This document shows, piece after piece, positions 35,181 through 46,200 of a DNA stretch of 54,960 nt. Within the stretch, counting starts at the first letter, position 1, and every line of letters begins with the position of its first letter. The notes beneath the pieces are model-generated. The model ran no database searches. It had not been told where the DNA came from and saw only the letters and a list, made by a program, of their open reading frames with translations. The stretch comes from Pseudomonas sp. GD03858 (lineage in GTDB: Bacteria; Pseudomonadota; Gammaproteobacteria; Pseudomonadales; Pseudomonadaceae): positions 1-54,960 of the forward strand of contig NZ_JAOCDM010000025.1 of assembly GCF_029840925.1 (NCBI RefSeq), read 5' to 3'. Made by a program: the position numbers and the translations under genes.

Positions 35181-35201
35181 CCGGGGGCCTCGTGCCCCCG
35201 G
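35181..35201. repeat. GC-rich hairpin between tagR and tagQ
   Basis: CCGGGGGC-CTCGT-GCCCCCGG, an eight-base perfect stem without a T tract. It may stabilise or partly terminate the polycistronic message and so set TagQ levels. Confidence 0.6.
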
Positions 35202-35225
35202 GAGTCCTTGCTACGGAAGCTGTCC

Positions 35226-36995
35226 TTAGGGTCGCGGGGCGGCGGCCGATGCCAGCAGCTCCTTGAGGATCGTCGCCGGATCGGCCCGCCGGTTCTGGCG
35301 GTACTCCCCGACGTGGCGGACGAACAGGGTGGCGCGGGTCACCAGGCTGTTGCCCAGGACCGGCTTGCGATTGAGTTCCTCCTTGACCCGCTGGAACTGC
35401 GCCTGGATCACCGCATCGGTGTAGCGCGTGCCGCTGGACAGGTTGTCGACGTAGATCGCCACGGCGCCGTCGAGGGCGGCGCGGCCATTGGCGATGGCGG
35501 CGCCGTACATGCGCGCGCTGGTCTGGTCGCCCGCGGCCTCGGCCTTGGCCTGGGTGTTCTGCAGATTGGTCAGGCGAATGTTGTAGTTGTTGATGGTCTC
35601 GGCGACCAACGCGGCGGACTGGATCAGGTTGCCGGCGGCCTCTTCACGCTGGCGGGCGATCAGCGAGACGTTGCGCTTGAGCTCTTCGTTGACCAGGCCG
35701 AGCTCGGCCTGCTGGCGCGGGTCGGTGGCGGCGGCGATGATGCTGTCCAGGCGCTTGGTCGGGTCCTGGGCGGCATCGATATCGTCGGTCAGGCCGGCCA
35801 GACGGCCCTCCTTCTGCCACTGCTCGAACAGCTCCTGGTAACGCGAACGCGGCGCCGACAGCGCGCCGATGGCCAGGCGAAAACCGGTGGTTTCGTTGCG
35901 CTGCTCGGTGCCGTCGGTGCCGAACAGCGGGTACTCGCGGCGCATGCCGGTGAACAGGGTGCCCTCGCCTTCGAGGTAGTTGCCGCCCTTGACCACGAAG
36001 CCGCCGTAGGCGCCCTGCAGGCGCCCGGCGTTGACCAGCTGGAACGACTCCTGGACCATTTCGGCGGCGTTGCCGATCACGTCGAACAGTCCCAGCGGGT
36101 TGGGCTGTCTGCTGCCGATCGGCATCAGCCGCGCCGCCTGCCCGGTGCCGCCAGCGACCTGGTTGAACACCGCGAAGTCGGCCAGCGGCCCTTCGCTGTC
36201 GGCGCCTTCGACCTTGCGCGGGAACAGCCGCCCTTCGAGCTCCTGGCGGCTGACCGCCGAACCGCCGCGAGCGGCGAACTCCCACTCCACTTCGGTGGGC
36301 AGGCGCACGAAACCGGTACCACCGTCCTCGGCATTGCCGCCCCGGCCACTGACCGGCAGCAGGTCGCGGTGGTGCTTCATCAGCCAGGCGCTGTAGACGG
36401 CGGCAAAGCGCTCGGCCTCGAAGCGCGACAGCTTGACCTTGGGCAGGCGCCCCGCCATCTCGTTGTTCGCTTCGCAGGCCGGCGCCGCCTCGCCATTGGC
36501 CAGAGACTGAGCCTGGGCCATCACCTGGGCGTACTGGCGGGCCGTCACTTCGTACTTGCCGATGAAGTACATCATTGGCGTCAGCGGGCTGCCTTTCTCG
36601 ACCTTCGGCAGGCTCGGGCCTACCGCTTTCTGCCACTGCGGCGCCAGGTCCTGCAGGCTGAACTGGCCATTGATGAAGTCGCGCCGGTAGCCGGAGATGA
36701 ACGACTGCTTGTAGCCGGCCTCGCCCTCGCTGAACGGATAGCCGAGATTGACCTCGCGATCATCGAGACTGCCCTGGGCCAGCACGTAGACGCTGCGAAA
36801 CACCAGCTCGCCGCCGCAGGGCAGCGGCAGGCTGACATCGCCCGGCAACGGCTTGGGGTTGTCGAACTTGCCGTCGGTCCCGGAGTGGGACGGCGCAGCC
36901 GGCTTGGCCTTGTCGTCGCCATCGGCCTGGGAGCAGGCGCCCAGGGTCAAGGCGGTGAGAATCAGGGCAACGGCCCCGAGGCGACAGTCAGACAT
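35226..36995 (-). CDS. tagR: T6SS activator TagR (FGE-sulfatase domain)
   Basis: A 589-residue exported protein. The N-terminus 'LGAVALILTALTLGACSQ' is a signal that also carries a lipobox-like L-G-A-C. The core is a formylglycine-generating-enzyme-like domain: 'YFIGKYEVTARQYAQVM', 'RLPTEVEWEFAARGG', 'NPLGLFDVIGNAAEMV', 'GFRLAIG'. The C-terminal 180 residues are helical. TagR promotes PpkA activation in the periplasm. I start at ATG 36995, which overlaps the tagS stop by eight bases. Confidence 0.88.
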   Translation of the reverse strand: MSDCRLGAVALILTALTLGACSQADGDDKAKPAAPSHSGTDGKFDNPKPLPGDVSLPLPCGGELVFRSVYVLAQGSLDDREVNLGYPFSEGEAGYKQSFISGYRRDFINGQFSLQDLAPQWQKAVGPSLPKVEKGSPLTPMMYFIGKYEVTARQYAQVMAQAQSLANGEAAPACEANNEMAGRLPKVKLSRFEAERFAAVYSAWLMKHHRDLLPVSGRGGNAEDGGTGFVRLPTEVEWEFAARGGSAVSRQELEGRLFPRKVEGADSEGPLADFAVFNQVAGGTGQAARLMPIGSRQPNPLGLFDVIGNAAEMVQESFQLVNAGRLQGAYGGFVVKGGNYLEGEGTLFTGMRREYPLFGTDGTEQRNETTGFRLAIGALSAPRSRYQELFEQWQKEGRLAGLTDDIDAAQDPTKRLDSIIAAATDPRQQAELGLVNEELKRNVSLIARQREEAAGNLIQSAALVAETINNYNIRLTNLQNTQAKAEAAGDQTSARMYGAAIANGRAALDGAVAIYVDNLSSGTRYTDAVIQAQFQRVKEELNRKPVLGNSLVTRATLFVRHVGEYRQNRRADPATILKELLASAAAPRP

Positions 36996-38190
36996 CACGG
37001 ATTCCTTGGCTGGCCTCGATGCGCGCCACTCGCCAGCCGCCAAGGGCGGCGGCGACGGTGCTGGCCAGCAGCACGGCGCACAGCGCAACGAGGTAATGCA
37101 TGGGCAGCAGATGGCTGGCGAACTCGCCGGGCACCTGCATGAAAAGTCGATTCAGGCCGTGCTCGGCCAGCAGGTACAAAAGCCCCGCCAGGATCGCGGC
37201 GAGCACACCGCTGTAGAGCGCCTGGAGCATCACGAACAGCAGCAGCGCGACGGTGCCGAAACCGAGCAGGCGCAACACCGCCAGCTCGCGCTGCTTGCGC
37301 TCCACCGCCGCCACCGCGCCCGCGGCGATGGCCGCCACGGCGCCGGCCACGGCCAGGCTGGCGATGATCCAGAACACCAGGTCGAGGTTGCGGCCCAGCG
37401 ACTGCACCTGGGTGATCTGCGCGGCCTGGGTCGAGACCAGCAGCTTGCGCTCGGCGAAGAAGCGACGCAGCGGCTCGACATCGCTCAGCTCGCGGGCGTA
37501 CAGGCGAAACGCCGGGTACACCCGCTTGATTTCGCCGGCCTGCCCTTCGCCTTGCCAGTCCAGCGCCGGCACGGCTCGGCCATCACGGTAGTCCTCCACC
37601 GCTTCGAGCAGCGCCAGCGGCGCGAACAGGCCATCGCGCTCGAAGGCGGCCAGCGGCAGCACGGCGACCACCTGCAGGCGCGTCTGGCGCCACTGCACCT
37701 GACCCGCTTGCTGGCGGCTGAAGCTGGCCCATAGCTCGTCACCGGCCCCGGCGCCGAGCTTCTCCGCGGCGGTGAAGCTCAATACCACCTGTCGCAGCTC
37801 GCTGGGTGGCGCGACCTGCTGCAACAGCGGGTCGCCCTCGGCGGTGGGCAGCATCTCGACCGTGACGCCGCGCCCCTGGGCGGGCAGCAGCAGCTCGGCG
37901 GTCGCGGCGATCTGCCGGGTGCGCGGGATGGCGAAAGCCACGCCCGGGCGCTGCGCCAGCTCCTGGATGAATTCGCCGCGAAAGCGCCCACCGCCCAACG
38001 GAATGATCTCGCGCACGCCGGGGTCGCGCTGCAGGCGCTCGGTCAGACTGCCGATCAAGCCGAATTTCAGCCCGAACAGCACGAGCAGCGGCGCGATCAC
38101 CGCCACCAGCGCCAGCACCGCGCACGCCGACAGCCGCGCGTCGTTGCGGTAGTCCTGCCAGGCCAGGCCGGCGATCAGCCACGGGCGCAT
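36988..38190 (-). CDS. tagS: T6SS ABC permease TagS (FtsX/MacB-like)
   Basis: A 400-residue permease with one N-terminal membrane segment (about 17-40), a large periplasmic domain, and three C-terminal segments (about 270-385) in the FtsX layout. With TagT it forms an ABC complex required for signalling through PpkA rather than for transport of a known substrate. Its start codon shares its first base with the tagT stop region, and it overlaps tagR, so the four tag genes are tightly coupled. Confidence 0.88.
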   Translation of the reverse strand: MRPWLIAGLAWQDYRNDARLSACAVLALVAVIAPLLVLFGLKFGLIGSLTERLQRDPGVREIIPLGGGRFRGEFIQELAQRPGVAFAIPRTRQIAATAELLLPAQGRGVTVEMLPTAEGDPLLQQVAPPSELRQVVLSFTAAEKLGAGAGDELWASFSRQQAGQVQWRQTRLQVVAVLPLAAFERDGLFAPLALLEAVEDYRDGRAVPALDWQGEGQAGEIKRVYPAFRLYARELSDVEPLRRFFAERKLLVSTQAAQITQVQSLGRNLDLVFWIIASLAVAGAVAAIAAGAVAAVERKQRELAVLRLLGFGTVALLLFVMLQALYSGVLAAILAGLLYLLAEHGLNRLFMQVPGEFASHLLPMHYLVALCAVLLASTVAAALGGWRVARIEASQGIRDV

Positions 38191-38897
38191 CAGGCGGCCC
38201 GCTCCAGGGTCGCGGTGACGCCGCCGTCGGCATCGCGCTGGCAGGCCATGCGCAGCACGCTCAGCCCGGCATTGCGCGCCAGGGCCTCGTCATGGGTGGC
38301 GACCACGCAGGTCAGCTGGCGCGCTTGCGCCTCGCGCAGCAGCAAGCCCATCACCCGTTCGGCGTTCACCGGGTCCAATGCCGCCGTTGGCTCGTCGGCC
38401 AGCAACAGCGTCGGCCCATGGGCCAGGGCGCGGGCACAGCTGACCCGCTGGCGCTGGCCCAGGGACAGGGTCGCGGGCTTCTTGCCCAACTGATCCTGCA
38501 CATCCAGCGCCGTGGCCAGGCGTTCGACGCTGCCGTCGTCGCCAAGGCCGAGCAGTTGACGCGGCAAGCGGATATTGCCGCGCACATCGAGAAAGCCCAG
38601 CAGCCCGCCCGCCTGCAGCACATAGCCAAGGTGACGGCTGCGCCAGCTCGCCAGGCGGTCGAGCTGCCGGGCGCGCCACAGCCCGGCGATATCCTCGCCG
38701 CCCAGGCTGAAGCCCTCGGCCACATCCGGCGCCAGCACCAGCGCCAGCAGGTCGAGCAAGGTGCTCTTGCCGCAGCCGCTGGGGCCGACCAGCGCCACCC
38801 GCTCGCCCACGGCCAGGTGCAGCCGGTCGACCCGCAGGCTGTAACGCTGGGCGCCCTGCCCGCGCGTCTTGCGCACCCCGTCCAGGCGGATCATCAC
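38190..38897 (-). CDS. tagT: T6SS ABC ATPase TagT
   Basis: A 235-residue ATPase with Walker A 'VGPSGCGKSTLLDLLAL', signature 'LSLGQRQRVSCARAL' and Walker B 'LLLADEPTAALDPVN'. It is of the LolD/MacB class, the expected partner of TagS. Its start overlaps the ppkA stop by four bases. In HSI-I, TagT hydrolysis is needed for PpkA-dependent activation. Confidence 0.92.
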   Translation of the reverse strand: MMIRLDGVRKTRGQGAQRYSLRVDRLHLAVGERVALVGPSGCGKSTLLDLLALVLAPDVAEGFSLGGEDIAGLWRARQLDRLASWRSRHLGYVLQAGGLLGFLDVRGNIRLPRQLLGLGDDGSVERLATALDVQDQLGKKPATLSLGQRQRVSCARALAHGPTLLLADEPTAALDPVNAERVMGLLLREAQARQLTCVVATHDEALARNAGLSVLRMACQRDADGGVTATLERAA

Positions 38898-41869
38898 GGC
38901 AGCGTCGCCAGCGGGACACGGTACAGGGCGTCACCCGGCTCGGCATTGCCGAAGCGCACCCAGTTGGCCATGTCGTTGTGGAAGGTTTCGTACAGGCGGA
39001 TCTTCGAATCCAGTTCGTCGATGAAGTCTTCCTGCTCGGCCACCGACAGCGACAGCCACAGGTCCTGGGTCATGCTCAGGGACTTGCTGCGATACGGCAG
39101 GCCCTCGAGGTATTCGCCGAGCACGCCGCCCTGGGCCAGGTTGGCGCCCTTGCGCAGGGCGCCGGGATCGCGGCTCATGTAGGCGCTGGCGCTGGCGATC
39201 TCGTTGAAGAAATCGCCCGGCGAGCTGCGGGTCTTGCGCGCGGCGTCGACGATCAGCTTGAGCGACTGCTGCAGGTCGTTGAGCTGCAGCTTGGTGAGCA
39301 TCACGCATACCTGCAGGGTCGGCAGCGCCGGGTTGGTCAGGTCGCGGTCGGCGGTCCAGGCACTGACCAACCGCGGTGCCTGGCTGGCGCCGTGGCGGCC
39401 GAGGAAGTCCATGTGCATGGCGTAGCCAATGGCCTGGGACTTGGCCGCCAGGCTCGAGGCCGAGGTCAGCAGCGGCACCGGTTGCGGCTGCTGGTTGCGC
39501 ACCTGGTGCACCAGCTCGGCGAAGGTCGAGCCGATCTCGCGCACGCGGTCGCCGAACACACCGACCTCGCCCCCCGGGACGCCGACGTAGAGGTCGCCGA
39601 TCTGCGGGTTGCTGTCGGCGGTGAGCACGCGGTACTGGCTCTCGGCTGAACCGTGGTTCTTCACCCCGGCCGGGGTGCGCAGGTGCAGGGCGTAGATCTT
39701 GATCTGCTTGCTCAGCGCGGCCTGGCGCACTTCGGCCTCGTTCATCTGGGTGCTGCTGAACGGGTCGTTCTTGCGCAGGGCGCCGGCGTCGCTGACCAGC
39801 AGGATCAGGCGCCCGCCGTAGCCGGACCAGTCCATGCCCTCGACGGCCTGCATCACCCCGGCGAAGGCGTCCTCGTTGAACGAGTGGCTGGACACGCTGG
39901 TGGCCTTGACCTGCGCGGCGGCCTTGAGGAAGCGCGCCGGATCGCGGCCCTCCTCCAGGCTGACCAGGGTCTTGCTCAGGTAATCGAGCCCGGGGGTGCG
40001 CTTGACGCTGTTGCGAAAGCCCACCAGGCCGAAGCTGACGCTGTCCAGCTCGCCCCGGGCCGCCAGTTGCTGCTGCAGTTCGCTGACCACCTGGCGCACC
40101 CGGTCGATGTATGGCTGCATGGACACCGAGGTGTCCACCACCAGGACGATGCCGGTGCGGAAGCTGTTGTCGCCGACCGCCGCCACGCCAGCCGCCTTGG
40201 GCGCGCTGTCGCGGGCGCTGGCACCGGGGTCGATGGAGGCGATGTTGAGCAACTGCACCGGCTGGCCATCCGCGTCGAAGCTTTCGCGGTAGTCGAAGAT
40301 CGGCATCAGGTAGAACTGGTTCTGCGGCACGGCGCTGGCCGCCGGCTCCAGGGCCATTACCTGGGGCACCTGGTCGGGGTGGTTCTGCGCCTTGAGCAGG
40401 CTGTCGCGGGCCTTGCCGGTGTCGTCGAGCAGCTGCTGCACATCGTTGGCCTGGCGCATGAACATCACCGGCGAACGCCCGGAGCGCTCGGTGAACTTGA
40501 GCACCAGGCTCTGCTTCCAGTCGCTGGTCTGATCGACCGGCAACCAGCCGTCGCGCTGCCCATCGCTGGCGGCGCCGACCTGCAGCCAGGGCTGGCCGCC
40601 GACATCCTGGCGCTGGTAGACGTAGAGCACGGAGAAGGCCGGCAGCTTTTCGCCGGAGGCGTCGCCGGGCTGGGCCATCAGTTGCGCGTCGGGCTTGGTC
40701 AATACGCGCTGGAACAGCGTCTGCTTGCCGGGCATCAGCAGTGGGCGACCCTCTTCCGAGGCCGCGACGGTCGGCACCTTGGACTCGGCGGGCGCCTCCT
40801 GCACCACCGGCGCTGCAGGCGCGGGCGCGTCGTCGCCGCCAAGCAGCCAGAAGAATGCACCACCCAGCCCCAGCGCCGCCGCGATGGCCACCGCCAGCAC
40901 GGCCTTGGCCGGCTTGTTGGAGGCGGACTTCACCACGGGCGCAGGCTTGGCCTCAGGCTGCCTGACAGGTTCGGCAACGGCCTGCGGAACATCGATGGAC
41001 ACCGGTTGCGCGATGGCCGGCACGGGGATCGGCAACGGACGGACCAATGTGCTGTCGTTGTCCTCGACCGGCGCCTGCACCGTCAGGCGGTCCAGCGCGG
41101 CCAGCAACGCCGCCGCATCGGCGAAGCGCTCGCTGGGATCCTTGGCCAGCAGGCCACGCAGGATGTCCTGGTAGCGGCCATGCTCGATGGGCAGTTCCGG
41201 CAGCGGCTCGGTCAGGTGCGCCAGCGCCGTGGACAGTGCGTCGGTGCCGTTGTACGGCAGCTTGCCGACCAGGATCTCGTAGAGCACCACGCCCAGCGCG
41301 TACAGGTCGGCGCGGCCGTCGATCTCCATGCCGCGCGCCTGCTCCGGGCTCATGTAGCTCGGCGTGCCGACGGCGAAACCGGCCTGGGTGAACTGGGTGC
41401 GGTCATCCAGCGACTTGGCGATGCCAAAGTCCGACAGCACGGCGGTGCCGTCGGCGCGGAACAGGATGTTGGCCGGTTTGACGTCGCGGTGCACCAGGCC
41501 CTGGGCGTGGGCATAACCCAGCGCCTGGGCGATCTGGCGCACGTAGGCCAGCCCCTGCTCGGGCGTCAGCCCGTCGGCGATGCGCTCCTTGAGCGTGCCG
41601 CTGGGCAGGTATTCCATGGCCATGTAGTACAGCTCGCCGACATTGCCGATGTCGTGGATGGTGGCGATGTTCGGGTGCGCCAGCCGCGCCAGGGTACGGC
41701 CCTCGCGCAGGAAGCGTTCGCAGAAGGTCGGATCGGCGGCCAGGCTCGCCGCCATGATCTTCAGCGCCACCTTGCGCTCCAGGGAACGCTGGGTGGCCAG
41801 GTACACGCTGGCCATGGCGCCCTGGCCAAGCTCGCCGTCAATATCGAATCCGGGGATGTGCATGTCCAT
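38894..41869 (-). CDS. ppkA: T6SS Ser/Thr kinase PpkA
   Basis: A 991-residue transmembrane kinase. The N-terminal Hanks kinase domain (residues about 7-265) has '[14 protein letters not shown]', '[14 protein letters not shown]' and '[11 protein letters not shown]'. A membrane helix lies near 322-344 ('[18 protein letters not shown]'). The periplasmic part has an SH3-like stretch and a von Willebrand A domain with MIDAS 'VVDTSVSM'. PpkA dimerises on TagQRST signalling and phosphorylates Fha1, which triggers T6SS assembly. It starts seven bases after pppA. Confidence 0.95.
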   Translation of the reverse strand: MDMHIPGFDIDGELGQGAMASVYLATQRSLERKVALKIMAASLAADPTFCERFLREGRTLARLAHPNIATIHDIGNVGELYYMAMEYLPSGTLKERIADGLTPEQGLAYVRQIAQALGYAHAQGLVHRDVKPANILFRADGTAVLSDFGIAKSLDDRTQFTQAGFAVGTPSYMSPEQARGMEIDGRADLYALGVVLYEILVGKLPYNGTDALSTALAHLTEPLPELPIEHGRYQDILRGLLAKDPSERFADAAALLAALDRLTVQAPVEDNDSTLVRPLPIPVPAIAQPVSIDVPQAVAEPVRQPEAKPAPVVKSASNKPAKAVLAVAIAAALGLGGAFFWLLGGDDAPAPAAPVVQEAPAESKVPTVAASEEGRPLLMPGKQTLFQRVLTKPDAQLMAQPGDASGEKLPAFSVLYVYQRQDVGGQPWLQVGAASDGQRDGWLPVDQTSDWKQSLVLKFTERSGRSPVMFMRQANDVQQLLDDTGKARDSLLKAQNHPDQVPQVMALEPAASAVPQNQFYLMPIFDYRESFDADGQPVQLLNIASIDPGASARDSAPKAAGVAAVGDNSFRTGIVLVVDTSVSMQPYIDRVRQVVSELQQQLAARGELDSVSFGLVGFRNSVKRTPGLDYLSKTLVSLEEGRDPARFLKAAAQVKATSVSSHSFNEDAFAGVMQAVEGMDWSGYGGRLILLVSDAGALRKNDPFSSTQMNEAEVRQAALSKQIKIYALHLRTPAGVKNHGSAESQYRVLTADSNPQIGDLYVGVPGGEVGVFGDRVREIGSTFAELVHQVRNQQPQPVPLLTSASSLAAKSQAIGYAMHMDFLGRHGASQAPRLVSAWTADRDLTNPALPTLQVCVMLTKLQLNDLQQSLKLIVDAARKTRSSPGDFFNEIASASAYMSRDPGALRKGANLAQGGVLGEYLEGLPYRSKSLSMTQDLWLSLSVAEQEDFIDELDSKIRLYETFHNDMANWVRFGNAEPGDALYRVPLATLP

Positions 41870-41876
41870 GATGTCT

Positions 41877-42596
41877 TCAGCTCACCTTCACGACCACGGC
41901 GGTGATGTTGTCCGGCGCGCCTCGGGTCAGGCCCAGGTGCACCAGGCTGCGCACCACCTCGTAGGGGTCGGCGTGGCCGAGCACCTCGGCGATCTCGTGG
42001 TCCTCGGCGGTCTTGTTCAGGCCATCGCTGCACAGCAGGTAGGTGTCGCCGGGCCGCACCTGCAGAGACACCGCCTGCAGCGTCAAGTCGTCCTCGACGC
42101 CGATGGCGCGGGTGACGATGTTGCCGCGTGGATGCACCCGCGCCTCGGCCTCGTTGAGCAGGCCGCTGTCCTGCAGCTCCTGGACGTAGCTATGGTCGTG
42201 GCTCAGGCGCTCGATGCGCCCGTCGCGCAGGCGATACAGGCGGCTGTCGCCGGCCCACAGGCCGATGGCCTGGTCGCCACGGGCAGCCAGCAGCACCACG
42301 GTGCTGCCCATCATCGCCACGCCACGACGCACGGTTTCCTCGCGCACGATGCCATTGACCCAGGACAGACCGTCGCGCACCTCGCCGATGAAGTCGTCGA
42401 GCGAGTCCAGCATCGGCAGGCTGCGCAGGCTGTCCACCGCCAGGCTGCTGACATAGTCGCCCGCCGCATGGCCGCCCATGCCGTCGGCCACGGCCCACAG
42501 CCCTGCCCAGCTCAGGTCCAGACAGGCGTCCTCGTTGATCTTGCGCACCATGCCGACATGGCTGTAGCTGGCCGCGTTGTACTGCAGATCGGTCAT
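41877..42596 (-). CDS. pppA: T6SS PP2C phosphatase PppA
   Basis: A 239-residue PP2C phosphatase with metal-binding motifs 'GMVRKINEDACLD', 'AVADGMGGHAAGD', 'WAGDSRLYRLRDG', 'LLCSDGLNKTAED' and 'APDNITAVVV'. It removes the phosphate that PpkA puts on Fha1 and so turns secretion off. Start ATG overlaps the tagF stop by four bases. Confidence 0.95.
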   Translation of the reverse strand: MTDLQYNAASYSHVGMVRKINEDACLDLSWAGLWAVADGMGGHAAGDYVSSLAVDSLRSLPMLDSLDDFIGEVRDGLSWVNGIVREETVRRGVAMMGSTVVLLAARGDQAIGLWAGDSRLYRLRDGRIERLSHDHSYVQELQDSGLLNEAEARVHPRGNIVTRAIGVEDDLTLQAVSLQVRPGDTYLLCSDGLNKTAEDHEIAEVLGHADPYEVVRSLVHLGLTRGAPDNITAVVVKVS

Positions 42597-43249
42597 GCGT
42601 TCGCTGCCTCGCTACCCAGGAGAAAGCCGGCGAAATCCTCGCTGCGCGGCAGGCCCGCGCAGCGCATCAAACCCGGGGCAATACATTCGGAGCCTCTGCC
42701 CCACCACAAGCTCATGCCCTCGCAGGCGCACTCGGCCAAGGCCAGTGCCCGTCCCTGCGGCGTGGTCGCGTCCAATCGCTGCACCCCACCCACCGTCACA
42801 CGCGGCCCTTGTAGGAGCGGCCTTGTGTCGCGAAAAGGCTGCAAAGCAGCCTCAAGGCCCTCAAAGGCAGCACCCGGCTCAAGCGTCGCCAGCAATGCCT
42901 CCTCGATCGCCTCGAACCACTCCTCGACCCCAGCCACCACCGGCGCCAGCGGCTGTCCCGGCTCCAGCACCTGGGCCACGGTCAGCGGAAAATACCGCCC
43001 GACCCGGTCGATGCTCGGCATCAACACCCCAACCACCGCGTCCGGCCCGCACACACCCGGCGCCAGGGCAAACCGCCACAACGGGCTCACCAGATAGGCC
43101 TCGAGCCAGCGCTCGCCCAGCACCTGCTGGCTGGTCTGCATGCCCGCCGCCAGCCACTGGTCCCAGGGCTGGATGAACGTCTGTGGCAAGCCACGGCTGA
43201 CGAAGTCGCCGCGGCTGGCCAGTTTTCCGTAGAAACCCACGTCGCTCAC
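42593..43249 (-). CDS. tagF: T6SS negative regulator TagF
   Basis: A 218-residue protein of the TagF (ImpM-type) family, starting 'SDVGFYGKLASRGDFVSRGL' at a GTG that overlaps the tssM stop (GTGA). It shares 'VVGVLMPSIDRVGRYFPLTV' with the family. TagF holds Fha1 inactive until released. The long upstream frame is only a shadow of tssM. Residues about 133-147 (LQPFRDTRPLLQ region) are encoded by a REP element at 42810-42852, an insertion inside the reading frame that keeps it open. Confidence 0.9.
   Translation of the reverse strand: MSDVGFYGKLASRGDFVSRGLPQTFIQPWDQWLAAGMQTSQQVLGERWLEAYLVSPLWRFALAPGVCGPDAVVGVLMPSIDRVGRYFPLTVAQVLEPGQPLAPVVAGVEEWFEAIEEALLATLEPGAAFEGLEAALQPFRDTRPLLQGPRVTVGGVQRLDATTPQGRALALAECACEGMSLWWGRGSECIAPGLMRCAGLPRSEDFAGFLLGSEAANA
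42810..42852. repeat. REP element inside the tagF coding sequence
   Basis: TGTAGGAGCGGCCTTGTGTC, then GCGAAAAGGCTGCAAAGCAGCC: a near-identical copy of the window's REP core. It is translated as about 15 in-frame residues of TagF. Confidence 0.85.
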
Positions 43250-46200
43250 AGATGCTCCGGCAGGCTGAAACCGCTGAGCACTCGGCTGCGGAAGGGGTTG
43301 AAGGCGCTGCTGGCACGCAGCTCGTAGGACACGCTGGCGCCATCGACGCGCAGGCGCAGGTTGAAACGCTCCGGCGAGCTGCCGGCCACCAGGTCGGACT
43401 GGTCGAGCAAACGGAACCAGGCCCACGGCCCCTCCACGGTCAGCCCGGAACGCCCGGAGGCCGAGGGTGGCGAGATCGACAGGCGCACCACGCCGATGCT
43501 GTTGGGATTCGGCCACTGCAACGCCACCGGCCGGCTCGGGCCGTGGTCGTAGCTGACCTGCTGGCCATCGAGGTCGAGCAGGAACTGGGTGATGGTCGCG
43601 TCCATCGCCACCGGCTTGAGCTCGAAGCGCACGCCCGGCTGCACACCGTTGCTGTTGCGGAAGAACGCGTCGCGGATGCTCGCCGCGCGCTGGAAGGTAT
43701 GCAGCACGTTGCTGTTGATCCCCAGCTTCTGCGCCGCGCCCGGCTGCCAGCTCCACGGCGTGCTCGAGGTGTTGACGTAGGGTTGCAGGTACTTGCGGAA
43801 GTAGTTGTCCATCACCCCGCCGACGCCGAAGAACTGGCCGAAGTCTTCCAGGGTGGCATCCCGCGAGCTGCCGGCCGCCAGCGGGTAGCGCCCGCTCAGG
43901 GACTGGCGGTAGACGTTCACCACCTCGCTGGTCCAGGCGGCGTTGAGCTGGTTGCGCACGCCGCCCATGACCAGGTTGTGGGTCGAGCCGAGCACCGAGC
44001 TCACCAGGTTCTGCACCACCTTGGGCTGGCGCGCGGCTCCCAGGGCGACACGCTGGGCGGCGGCCTGGGCCTGGTTCTTGGCTTCGCCCAGCAGCGCATC
44101 ACCACTGGCGCCAACCATGGCGCTGACCTGCACATAAAGGGCGTTGAGGTCGGTGAGCAGGCCGTCGATGGCGGCCGGCTGCCCTTCGCCGGTTTCCACC
44201 AGCGCGGCCAGCTCGGCGAAGTGCGCGGTCACCGGGTCGACCTCACGGGCAGCCGGGTTGTCGCTGGGCAGCGGCGTATCGCCGAGCAGGCCGCCAAGAC
44301 GCTGGCGCAGCTGATCGACGCCAGCCTGCTCGGCCTTGGCCTGGACCTTGTCGAGGGTGGTCGGCTGCGCCAGGTTGGTTTCCTTGGCGACCGCCTGCAG
44401 CAGTTTCTTCATCGGCGAGGTCGGGCCGGACAGCACCCGCAACACATCAGCGGCCTGACCGACGCTGGTGATCGGTACGAAGTCCAGGTCCGCCAGCAAC
44501 GCATCCCAATGCCGGATGTAGTCCTGGTAGTACAGCTGCAGCACATCGTCGGCCAGGCGCTTGGCATCGCCCGACTCGCTGGCCTCGCGGCCCAGCACCC
44601 AGCGCTCCTCGGCCAGGGTCTCGCTGTGGGCCAGGCTGGCGGCGAGGAACGCCTTGCGGTAGCCCTCGGCGGTGAAGATGCCCGGCAGCGGCTCGCTCAG
44701 CGGCTTGCCGTTCTTGAAGCGGAACACCAGCGCGGCGTCGCGGCCGGCGGCGTCGCTGACCCGGAAGTCGCCGACCCCGGCCGGCAGCTTCTGGCGCTTG
44801 ACCCGGTCGTAGACACGCTGGGCCACCGGCAGCTGCTGCAACTGGCGACGGGTGTCATCGATCAGGCGCTGGTCGAGGCGGGCATTGGGCGGACGCTTGT
44901 CGAACAGCGCCGCCAGGTGCTGCTCCAGGGCCTGGCGCAGGTCCGGCGCCAGGTCGCGGGGCAGGCTGCGCTCCCAGTCGAGCGTGACCCAGGCCTTGAT
45001 GAACTCGGCGTCGTAGTGTTCGCCGTCGGCCAGCATCAGGTAGGCCTTGAGCCCCTCGTAGAGGTAGTCGGACGGGCCGCCGGCGTACAGCTGCTCCTCG
45101 ATGCGGGTGACCAGGCGCGGTGCGAAGATGGCAATCAGCAGCTTGCGGTAGACGCTGTCTGATTCGCCTTCGAGCATGTCGCCCTGGTACAGCCCCAGGC
45201 CCTCGGCCCAGCCAGGCGGATCCTCGGCCAGGCGACGCACGCCGTTGAGCAACGGCAGCACGTCGACCACGTTGCGCTGGGCCGGGCTCAGCTCCTGCAC
45301 GCTCTTGCCCAGTGGCTTGAGACGGCCGTCGACTTCGGCGATGTACTGCTGGTTGGCGCGGTAGCTCAGGGTCCACAAGGTGCCGACCACCAGCACCAGG
45401 GCCACGCTCAGGGCCAGGGCGCCACGGGCGATCCACTTGCGTCGCTGCTCGACCTTGGGGTTGCTGCCGACCAGGCCGCGCTCGGCGAAGGCCACGGCGC
45501 TGAACAGCTTCTCGATGAAATAGCTGCGCCCGGTGCCGTTCTGCCGCGCCAGGTGAGCACGGTCCAGGCCCATGCTCTGGGCCATGCTGCCGATCAGGCG
45601 GTCGATGGGGCTGCCTTCCTGGGTGCCGCTGGTGAAGTACACGCCGCGCAGCAGGGCGCGCGCCTCGAAGGCGTTGGGCTTGAAGATGCCGTCGAGGAAG
45701 GTCTTGAGGTTGCCGCGCAAGGCGGCGAACTGCTGGACGAAGCCATAGACCAGGTCGCGCCGCGCCGGGTCGCGCTCCTGCTGCAGACGCTCGACCAGAC
45801 GCTGGTTGAGGCGCTGCTCGAGCAGGGCGAACTCACCGCCGAACTGCGCCAGCGGGCCATCGCCTTGCTGACCGTCGTCCAGCGGGAAGGTCATGCCCCA
45901 CACCTGGGCACGCTCGTCCTTGCTCAGGTTGTCGAAGAACTCCATGAAGCCCGGTACCAGGTCGAGCTTGGTCAGCATCAGGTAGATCGGGAAGCGCACG
46001 CCCAGCTGGCTGTACAGCTCCTGGATACGGGTGCGGATCGCCGCCGCGTGGGCGGCGCGCTCGGCGTCGCTGCCCAGCAGCAGGTCGGACAGGCTGATGG
46101 CGATGAAGGCGCCATCGATCGGGCGGCGCGAGCGCTGGGTCTTGAGCAGGTCGAGAAAGCCCAGCCAGGCGGCCTTGTCCACCTGGGCATGGCTGTCCTG

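Noticed and set aside
39653..41905. 750-codon open frame on the plus strand
   Set aside because: Antisense shadow of ppkA; no ribosome site or domain.
42593..43756. Long version of tagF starting inside tssM
   Set aside because: The first 169 codons are out-of-frame tssM sequence; the GTGA junction at 43249 gives the family-like start.
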